From assembly GCA_016098155.1 (NCBI GenBank), contig JAAAJB010000669.1, forward strand, positions 1-16,370: a stretch of 16,370 bases of DNA. Reading direction: 5' to 3'. Below are positions 1 through 7,622 of this stretch, piece by piece. The stretch is from Actinomortierella ambigua. Taxonomy: Eukaryota; Mortierellomycota; Mortierellomycetes; Mortierellales; Mortierellaceae. The notes below the pieces were generated by a model. It did no database searches. It had not been told where the DNA came from and saw nothing but the letters and a program-made list of their open reading frames with translations. The translations under genes and the position numbers were made by a program. Within the stretch, counting starts at the first letter, position 1; each line of letters begins with the position of its first letter.

Positions 1-267
1 TTCAGTACCCATGAACAAGTCTCGGGCCACTTCGTCGCGTGTGTTATTGACCACGGTCGCACATTCTCATACATTCTCATATAAAAAGCTGTGCGCTCTG
101 TACTCTTCTAATTCAAATCGTGCATAGTACATGGGCAAAAAGGCGGCCAGCGGAATCTGTGGTTGTATTTGCAAAAAGACCTGATTGCTACACAAGCCAA
201 GGAAAATGCTGATAGACCGATGTTTCTAGTAAGTCGTGCGCAATTTTCTTTCTCCACTCTCCCCTTC
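1..267. other. Flank downstream of the condensin gene, with a possible plus-strand gene end
   Basis: This stretch lies 3' of the minus-strand condensin gene. On the plus strand one frame is open from the window edge to a TAA at 82-84, and another is open from 112 up to a strong donor-like GTAAGT at 229. A pyrimidine tract ending in TTAG lies at about 255-271. A perfect 10-bp tandem duplication sits at 61-80, directly followed by a TATA-box-like TATAAAAAG at 80-88. These could be the end of a convergent gene entering from the left, or a promoter, but no complete gene model could be built. I infer only that the stretch is not featureless. Confidence 0.3.
61..80. repeat. 10-bp perfect tandem duplication (acattctcat x2)
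   Basis: The 10-mer acattctcat occurs twice back to back and abuts a TATA-like box at 80-88. It is seen directly in the sequence, and its function is unknown. Confidence 0.85.
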
Positions 268-3200
268 TTAGGTTGTCCCGCCCTCCTGCTTGATGATAAG
301 TTCGTTGAGGTTATCGTTGCCAGAAATCGACAGATTCTTCTCGTTCGCCAGGTGGAGAAGACAGATGAAACAGAATGGCACTGAGATCTCCTCGAGCTTG
401 TGCCGTGGGTACACTTTGTGCAGACCGCCAATGATCTCGCTAAACTTTTGTTCCTTCTTAACATACTCGTCCTCTCCTTCGTCTGCCGCCCCCTGGTCAT
501 CTTGGCCAGCTACTTGCTTCTCCGCACCCTCAGTCTCGTCGCCGTCCATTCGTGACAACTTGGCCTTGCGTCGATCCTCCTGATCTTGCACATCGCCCCG
601 GGCCGTCCGCTTCAGAGTTTGCGACGACATCTCCTTCCAGATATTGTCCTTCAGGCGCTTCACGTCCACCTTCTTGGCAGTCTTGGAATAACCAATATAG
701 TTGGCTTTGACACGCGTGGGTTGTGAGACAAGCTGGCTGGCATAGTCGTTTCCATCGCCGCCATCAAATAGTCCCATGAAGAGCCCTCGTGTCGTCGCGT
801 AGGCACCTCTGCTGCTGCCAACCCCTGCCTGTACTTCTCTACTATCGGGCTTGTTTTTCGCAGAGCCGACAACGGCCTCCAGCACAGCGGTGTCTCCAGC
901 AGCGCCGCCAAAGAACTGGAACTCATCGTCATCTTCTTCAATAAAGTCGTTGTAGATTTGGGTGTTGTCGAGTTGCTCCGTCAGTTGGTTGATATCATCG
1001 TCGGCCCGCACATTATTGGAGTGTGTTGCCCAGAATTGCTCGTCCGGATAGGCCATGCTGCCGAGGTTCTCCTCGTCGCCTTGACCAAGATCTCCGGCAC
1101 TAAGCATCGATCCAGAGCCGAGATAGCCACGCTTGGGCTTATTGGCGGATTTGACGATAAAGCTTGGCTTCAAGAACATACGCAACAGCTGCTTGGATGA
1201 GAAATGGACGTCATCTGGCAGCAAGTGGTCTGAGCGTCGGTGTTCAGCTTCCATGGCATTCGTAAAGACCATTGATGCCGGATCAGCCGAGGCAAAGAGT
1301 TCACGTTCGTCGACCTCCTCGCTGCCAATAAAATCGAGGACCAGAGGTGCCCGTGAGGCGCCTTTCTTTTTGCCATCGCCTCCCTCAATTACGTTGCCTT
1401 CGGCGTCGAATACGGGGGCATCCGTGGGTTTCACTAATTTTTTTTTCGGTCAAGTTCAATGTGAACACAAAGTAGTGTTAGCATTTACATGGGTCTCTGA
1501 GGGTGATGCCTCTTGAAGGGAGCATGGGCGAGCAAAGTTTGAAGATGACTTACTCTTGGGAATGCGGCGCAACCTCCAGTGCTCAGGGCCAGCCCAATTC
1601 CGGAGAAGAGCCGAGTCAAAGTGTGAGTACAGATCCAGTTGATCATCGTCGACTAATACGCCGGCACCTCCCATGAGGTTATCATCGTCCGCTGCAGCTG
1701 TAGCAGCCGATGCCAGGGGTGCTGGTGCTTGGTGACGGGCTGCAATCTGGGCATCCAAGTCACCAAAAGCATCCACTACCTCACCTGCATCCTCAGGATT
1801 GATAACGGACACCTCTACCATTTGGTCACCATCGATAACATGTTCGTCGTCGTCATCCGGGAAGTTGAATCCGCTATCTCCATAGTCGGGAATGTTGTCA
1901 TCGTCATCGTGGTCAATAGGTTCAGGTGGCACGCTCTCGTTGCGCCTTGTGCTTCTACTTGGCTCCGCATAGTCTTCCCCATCGTCGTTGAAACGTCTCA
2001 TGAATGACAGGTCCATCTCAGAGGTGCCGGAGAGTGGGAAGTCCTTCAACGATGGGCAAATATCTCGCTCGAAGATGGTGTTCAGAGCAGGCAAGAACTT
2101 TGCTAATGGAGTGCGGGAAAAAAAAAGATAGAGTAGGGTCAGCCAATTAGTAACCACCATAAAATAAAGCACCAAGTTGTTGCCTCAACAGAAATATGAT
2201 AAATGCATCTTACCCCTCAATCTTTGAATGTCCAGCAAGGCTGATTCGACATCCGTCTTTTTCCGTGCTGAGCGTTTCTTTTCTGGAGATGTCTGTTCTT
2301 GCTCTTCTTGGTCCTCTTCTTCCTCCTCTTCCTCGTCACTGTCATTATCCTCGTCACCGTCATCGCGAGCGTCTCCTGCATCGAAAATGATCTTGCCTTC
2401 AGGATCGACGCTCAAATGGTTCAGCAACAGACCGCGGGCACCACCTTCATCGAAATCCGCTGATGTCTTCTTGAACAAGGGGTCCACTGCAAACTCTAGA
2501 TTGAACTTTTCCAGTGACAGCGACTCAAAGTCCTTAGCCAGAGTGTTGTCGCGGTGCGTAGTCTAAAAAGAGATCAAGACAAAAGAAAAAAAAAAGGATG
2601 CAACATTCGTTAGTGATATCAGATATACTGGCAGAAGTCGGAGCATAATCTTGTCCATATTCATGCACTTGTAAAAAAAGACCATCGCTCCTACCCTTTT
2701 CCGTCTTGGTTTGTCTGTTTCGTCGTTCTCATCGTCGCCGCCATCGGCATCATCGCGTTCTGTGGAAAATAAAAAGAGTAGCGAATGGTCGGGGTAAGTT
2801 GTCTGTCTCCTCTGTAGTGCTGACGATTAAAGCAGTCTATCTTGGACGAATAGTTCGTTTTACATACTTGTGCTAGTTGCCAGTCCTCCAAGAAGCTTGG
2901 TCGTTTCTGTGGCCACAGAGTCGACACGAGAGGTGTAGATCTTGACGCATCCGTCCAAGGTGCAAGAGGCTACGAGAAATTGAACAAGAGTAACAATAAA
3001 GGTGAACACTGCTGCCCTTGTCCGGTGCTCGTCATTCAATACTGACAACAATGTGCTCCCATACCTTTCTGAAAGTTGATCGAGTCGCCGTCACGAAGAA
3101 GTGACATTTCGTGAAAGTAGTCAATCAAGGCAAAGTTCCAGCTGTTGTTGGCGTTGATTTTCTATCATCAAGCATCACATCACTAGGTGAGTTTCTTCGT

Positions 3201-3773
3201 TCATCGTTTAACGAACCTCTAAATGCAGTTGTTCCATATGACTTTGTTTCTTACATTGTCCGTCGCAAGCTTGAGCCACTGTTCAAAGCTATCGGCCGAG
3301 ACTTTGAGCAAAGCTGGAAGGGGTCCTTGGTTTGGTTCAACAATGCCAAGAACGGCCGATCCTCCGGCTGCTGTCCCTGCAGGAATGCTACCAGCCAGTC
3401 CTGAAGAGCTCCCTGTCATGGTGCTACTCCTCTGCAAGCCCGAGCTGCGCCTTCGGTTCTCCTCATCGGCCGGACTAGCCTGTCCGCTGGCATGGGCATC
3501 AGAGGTCCTGGAAGCGTTGGGGGATGAGAGTAATGATCGCCGACGGGCTGCACGTTCATCCAGCAAGGATCGGCGGCGCAGTGATTTCTCTTTGGCATCA
3601 TCGTTCAGTTCAGTGTTGCCACCAAGAGGCACCTCAATGTCGCGGAAGATTGAGAACGAGGAAGACAATGAGGGTGAATGGCGCAAAGGCAGGGAGCTGC
3701 TGCTCCCGCCTCCAGTGCTGGCATTGTTGAGATTCTCCAGGCTGCGACGCGCATTTTGTTGCTGTCCAAGCAT
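268..3773 (-). CDS. BRN1: Condensin complex subunit 2 (kleisin; CAP-H/Brn1/Cnd2 family), seven exons
   Basis: This is the kleisin of condensin, which bridges the SMC2 and SMC4 heads and carries the HEAT subunits during mitotic chromosome compaction in the nucleus. My model, on the complement, has exons 3773-3255, 3161-3065, 2969-2868, 2759-2695, 2562-2214, 2102-1554 and 1433-268. All introns are GT..AG, 93-132 nt long, and the phases join cleanly to give 948 residues. Family signatures are visible in order. FEQWLKLATDN followed by KINANNSWNFALIDYFHEM (about 160-195) and CVKIYTSRVDSVATET (about 211-226) form the SMC2-binding N-terminal region. VDPLFKKTSADFDEGGA begins at about residue 287. LRNWAGPEHWR is near 545-555. 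KKVDVKRLKDNIW is in the C-terminal third. VPFCFICLLHLANEKNLSI (about 913-931) belongs to the SMC4-binding winged helix. The N-terminus has several Ser-Pro sites, which fits mitotic kinase control known for the family. Asp/Glu-rich linkers (about 310-345 and 415-460) are disordered. The start is the first ATG in the open frame. A pyrimidine-rich cag just upstream (AG at 3797-3798) leaves room for an extra 5' exon. Confidence 0.93.
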
Positions 3774-4366
3774 GGCTGCACGATGTTCAGGTACAACTGA
3801 CAAGGAGAGGGGGAAGATGGAGTCTCCCAGCTAAAGTGGTGGCGCGAAAAAATAGTGTTCGCTCATGGGGACGATGGGGGGGGGGTTAAAAAAAAGCAGT
3901 CCGTGGTGGTCATTCCGGTCGCCACGCCTAAACGCTGAGGGTCTCTGGCTGGCTGGACTTGGCGTGGCTCTTCGAGAGTAGAGTCAAGAGGCAAGAAAGT
4001 CATTTGATAGGCGACTGAATGAATGCAAGCTGCAGAGACCCGTTGTGGCCGCAACAGTGGTGGACGACCTTTGATTGGGATTTTGAACATTGGCTATCAG
4101 CATTTTGTACTGTACTTGGAATCCCACTCTCCTGTCCACTTTGTGTGCATGGTTCCTTGAAATGATTCTGCAAGATATAGCAGTGGTGGTGGTGGATAAG
4201 ATGGAATGAAAGGTGGATACTTCAAATGTCCACACAGCTGCTGATCGGCGCAACAAGCATGACTATGAGAGCATTTCGATGGTAATACAGCATTTTAGTC
4301 GGGCGAAGCCTAAGTGAAGAAAGTCGACTATGTACTACCAGGCACGTAAATCATTTAAGCCAATAC
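3774..4366. other. Condensin upstream region (promoter/5'UTR), no gene seen
   Basis: About 590 bp lie between the condensin start and the transposon relic. The stretch nearest the gene, read on the minus strand, is pyrimidine-rich (3789-3812) and ends in a cag that could be a 3' splice site of a leader intron. A run of ten G followed by a short A-run sits at 3876-3893, and a short GTG-rich stretch lies near 4181-4195. Only short frames without family resemblance are present. The core promoter of the condensin gene should be here, but I see no convincing TATA box. Confidence 0.5.
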
Positions 4367-4549
4367 CGAGTATTGAAAGTCTTCATCCAGCAAGGTCACT
4401 CCAACTGGGACGACCTCCTTGACCAAGCCGAGCTGGCCTACAACCTGAACAAGTCCGCTTCCACCAACTTGAGTCCGTTCGAAACCATGTGTATGGGTTT
4501 CGAACGGACTCAAGTTGGTGGAAGCGGACTTGGAGTGCGATGGTGGTAG
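4367..4549 (+). mobile_element. Relic of a Ty3/gypsy-type retrotransposon integrase (C-terminal part)
   Basis: Translating the plus strand from 4367 gives a peptide of the shape seen near the end of the integrase catalytic core in Ty3/gypsy polyproteins. It starts RVLKVFIQQ, continues with NWDDLLDQAELAYN and then STNLSPFET. It matches the familiar family pattern of W..L..L.E.AYN...H.ST..SPFE. About 40 residues are recognisable. The upstream integrase, RNase H and reverse transcriptase are absent. The frame then runs into the opposite arm of an inverted repeat and stops at TAG 4547-4549. No LTR or target-site duplication was found, so this is a non-functional fragment. It lies between the condensin and U1-C genes, a short way beyond the U1-C stop codon. 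The family assignment comes from motif shape only. Confidence 0.65.
4450..4532. repeat. Perfect 37-bp inverted repeat with 9-nt spacer (hairpin/cruciform)
   Basis: The left arm at 4450-4486 and the right arm at 4496-4532 are exact reverse complements. They are separated by atgtgtatg (4487-4495). The left arm is the piece of the integrase relic that encodes SASTNLSPFET, so the minus strand of the right arm encodes the same peptide. Pairing stops at the outer flanks (4449 against 4533). On the minus strand it lies about 165-245 bp past the U1-C stop codon, so it could be transcribed in the U1-C 3' region as a stable RNA hairpin. Confidence 0.93.
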
Positions 4550-4695
4550 GGTTTCCTGGGATTGGAGTATGCGAGTACGTACAGAGGAGAAGGAGTGAAA
4601 AAAAAGTGTGGGAGACATAAGGGCCATACTAGAGTCGATAGAGTGCCTGAAAATATGATACATTGGGGTTGCTACTCATCTACCAAACACCACTA

Positions 4696-5648
4696 TTATT
4701 CGTCGGCTTTCCGCTTGCGATCTTGTTGCGCTGGAGGGAGTGCACCAACAGGCAGTGGCATTCCTGGAGGCAGAGGCATAGGAGGCATGCCAGGTGGTGG
4801 CCCAGGGAAAGGGGGTCGGAAGCCTGGTGGAGGCGGTGGGAGACCGCCTGGCGGGAAGCCGGCTCCGGGAGGCGGAGGGAACTGTCCTGGAGGAAATGGC
4901 GGCGGCTGGAAGGGTGCGCCAGGCGGGGGCATTGGGAATCCTGGGGGTGGCGGAGGTGCGCCTGGAGCACCTGGTGGGCCAAAGGGTGGCCTCATCATCA
5001 TTGGGGGGCGAGGAGGAAGGGGTGCGTCTCCACTGCCGCCTGCAGCGGAGGATCCAACTGGAGGGCGGAGAGGCAGACCATGGGGTGCGGGTGGGAATCC
5101 TGATGCAGGGCGCGCATATGGGTGGAATGAGTTGCTGCCTGATCCAGGGAACTGGGGGTATCCAGAGTATTGTGGCGGCAAGGTAGCTCCTCCTGAGTTG
5201 GCGTATGCCTTGGCGATGGTGTCAATCACGGACTGTGTCGTGTCCTGGCTGAGCTCTGTTAGGAAGAGAAAGAGAAGGGGCGCTGTGATGTTAGGCTTCT
5301 ATCGCACAAATATTGGTAACGCGTGCGTTCTCAGACGTAAAAAAAAAAAAAAAGGGACGAGAGAGAGAGAGGGACTAACCAGAGTAGTATGTCTTGACAT
5401 TGAGTAGATGGTTCCTTCCTGCATTATGAGCCTTGCGCACCGAAGAGCTGTCGTGCGTCAGGAAGATATCGCAGTAGTCTATAGTGGGAAAGGAAGAGGA
5501 GAAGGATGGATTGCAAGGTGAGTTCCACTGTGATGAGAATCCAAATGCCAATGCATGCTGGATGGGGTGTTACTGATGTCGTGTTGCTACTGCTGCCAGG
5601 GCGTCATCTTCTTGGTTGAGTCTACGCACCACAATAGTATTTTGGCAT
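4696..5648 (-). CDS. YHC1: U1 small nuclear ribonucleoprotein C (U1-C), three exons
   Basis: U1-C is the U1 snRNP protein that stabilises the pairing of U1 snRNA with the 5' splice site at the first step of spliceosome assembly. Exons on the complement are 5648-5630, 5478-5380 and 5255-4696. The introns (151 and 124 nt) are GT..AG and both interrupt codons after the first base, giving 225 residues. The N-terminus [17 protein letters not shown] is diagnostic. The C2H2-type zinc finger is C6, C9, H24 and H30, followed by the conserved NVKTYY segment (about 34-39) and a helix ending in IDTIAKAY. After about residue 65 the protein is almost entirely Pro/Gly-rich with PPPPP and PPG runs, as in other U1-C tails. 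It ends in a basic KRK just before the stop. The coding part of exon 1 is only 19 nt. The second intron holds an A/T homopolymer run and a short GA run. The gene diverges from the plus-strand gene at 6169. Confidence 0.95.
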
Positions 5649-6168
5649 CTCCTGAGCTGTCCTGGCAATGTCGACAAAAGCAGGGAGTAGCGAATGGGCA
5701 TGAATGCCATATTTGATCAAGAATTCCCAAAAAAAAAAGAGCTACGTCACTCTCTCCGATTTTGGTGGCGCTCCGTAAAACCAGTAGAATCGAGCGGGAG
5801 CGGGACAGGACAGAACAAAAAGACCCAATCAAGGTCAGTGTGGTGTGGTGTGGTGAGGTCCTACCTGTCCCTCCTTCCGCTCTCTCTTCCTCCCAACCAC
5901 ACTCCTGCTTTGTGTGCACACTTTCCAGCTGTTCTAGTCTCTGAGGATCATCGTTTTTCGGCACTTGTGACCCTCCTCCCAGCTGTGCAGCACAGGTTCT
6001 AGTTGGTTGGTTGGTGGCTTGTCATCCCAAGGTGGACAAAGTTTCAACTTTCAACCTCCTCTCTCGACGACTCCACAAACCCACCCTCTTTTTTTTTTTT
6101 TCTCTCCATTGTCAACTCTCCTCTACCCATACCCCTCTACCAACACCGTATCCTCACTTACGCTCATC
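5649..6168. promoter_or_regulatory. Shared divergent promoter region of U1-C and the 216-residue protein gene
   Basis: These 520 bp separate two divergently transcribed genes, so both promoters must fit here. Visible elements are a CCAAT motif near 5824, a (gtgtg) tandem run at about 5838-5857, a (ttgg) run at about 6003-6013 and a strong C/T tract at about 6065-6165. The C/T tract leads into the start codon of the plus-strand gene and resembles pyrimidine-rich leaders of well-expressed fungal genes. I see no clear TATA box. The motif roles are inference. Confidence 0.55.
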
Positions 6169-6957
6169 ATGACCGGATTCCGCTACGGCTATGCCATGAG
6201 TAAGTGCGAATCAACCACTCTGCCCTTCCTCTGCCTAGTTGCTACTCCATCTAATGCATACTGCATTTTATGTCCATTTTGTTATTTTTTTTATCACTTG
6301 GCTCAACCATAAAACTCATTCTCTCATGACCATGTAGACGACGCCCTGGGCGACAAGCGCATTGTCACCCCGCCCATGCTGGGCGAAAAGATTACTCTGT
6401 CGCTCGGACACACCTCGACATTTGTCTTCCTCGGTACCAAAGCCGAAATTCTCGAATGGTTCAGGACCGAGGGTCATAACAAGTCGGTGCATATTGTGCT
6501 CTTCTATGACCGCCCCAAGGACGATCCCTTGGCACCCAAGGTCGACGTCGTCTTTGATTTGCTTGCATACCCAAACCCTGACCTGACCTGGACGCAGTGG
6601 TACCAGTCCTGGTACAAGTCGGACCCGACACTCGAGCTGTACCGCCTCGAGCTCCGTCCCGAGCAGCCCAAGATCGACAGCGAGATGGAACCCCTGTACC
6701 GCATGTACGCAAAGTCGGGTGTGACCTTGGGAGGTATTGCTGATGCTCTGGAGACAAAGTGGTCCGGACCCCCCGAGAAGTCTTATCTGGATATGGCCCG
6801 TGAGATCTTTTATGAGCGCGAGGATGTCCATGAGCACGCTCAGGAGGTCGCTGCTCATACCAAGGCCTCGGACGAGGTGCGTCAGGGCATCGACCTGGAG
6901 GACATTGTCGTCAGCGTTCCTACCGACAATGTTCGCACGACAGCAGCAGCTCACTAA
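6169..6957 (+). CDS. Conserved-looking 216-residue protein of unknown function, two exons
   Basis: Exon 1 is 6169-6199 and exon 2 is 6338-6957. The intron (6200-6337) has a GTAAGT donor and a TAG acceptor, and it splits an Asn codon to join MTGFRYGYAM to NDALGDKRIV. I do not recognise the family. The product looks soluble, with no signal peptide or membrane segment. Around residues 25-75 it alternates short hydrophobic strands with loops (for example LGHTSTFVFLG and KSVHIVLFYD). It then has an aromatic segment LTWTQWYQSWYKSDP (about 91-105), followed by charged, probably helical, sequence and an Ala-rich end. Codons strongly favour C or G in the third position, as in highly expressed fungal genes. 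It has a long C/T-rich leader and shares an upstream region with U1-C. The start is the only ATG that fits the conserved-looking frame before the donor. I am confident it is a gene but cannot assign a role. Confidence 0.8.
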
Positions 6958-7622
6958 GACAAAAGGTCGAGTCGTTACCTCTCCGGTGAAGGAAGAGGGG
7001 GGGGAGGTTGTGGTATCTCCACCCTCCCCACCATCTCCGTGCCCTTGCCCCTCCCTCGTCTCTCACCCTCTTACATTTATTTACACACGCCCACAAACTC
7101 ACCCCATCAACACACAGGCCCTTTTTATCAAGTCTTGGTTGATTTCCCCCGCATCAAACAAAAAAACAGGTGGATGTTGAGGAACAAACAAACCAAAGTA
7201 CACGGAAAGAGAAGAGGCGGCCCACATTTCAAAAAACGCACAAAAAAATTATGCGCGCATCACTGAGTGAGAAACCAAGGGAAAACCTTGTCCCTCATGG
7301 CCTCCCAGGACAACGACGTCAAACTTTCGGCTCTTTTCTCGACTCTTCTCCTTCCTCCTCACCACGTTTTCGCCTCCCCATCTCCCCCTCACACGACATT
7401 ATTTTTGTATGTACATTAGTTTATATCTAGTCTTCCCTTCACTTTTTTGAACAAGTTTTCCTTCTCTAATCCGCGAGCATCGATACACTTGAGAGATGGG
7501 TGGGAGAAAAAAAAAGGGGGGTGAAACCATTGAAACAGGCTGATTCAACAAGGTGGTATGATGTCGAAGATCCTTCTTCCCCTGGAGGAGTAAATGTCTC
7601 CCTGACTTTTTTCTGACTCCTA
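6958..7622. other. Convergent 3' intergenic region, no gene seen
   Basis: This is the 3' flank between the plus-strand 216-residue protein gene and the minus-strand F-box gene. It has C/T-rich stretches at 7010-7110 and 7320-7395. A TGTA- and TATA-rich patch at about 7405-7432 (gtatgtacatt, tatatc) is a plausible polyadenylation region for the plus-strand gene. Short frames exist, such as a 38-codon frame from an ATG near 7297, but their composition is that of untranslated sequence. Confidence 0.5.

Noticed and set aside
3223..3834. Plus-strand 203-codon open frame
   Set aside because: It lies opposite condensin exon 1, whose SMC2-binding motif and splice junctions are convincing. No family resemblance on the plus strand.
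4562..5407. Long plus-strand Gly-rich open frame (281 codons)
   Set aside because: It is the antisense of the Pro-rich U1-C tail. CCN codons read backwards give Gly/Trp/Arg-rich frames. The minus strand has the zinc finger and clean splice sites.
7290..7430. Small plus-strand frame of 38 codons from an ATG near 7297
   Set aside because: Ser/Pro/Leu-rich composition is typical of C/T-rich 3' flank. There is no supporting signal.
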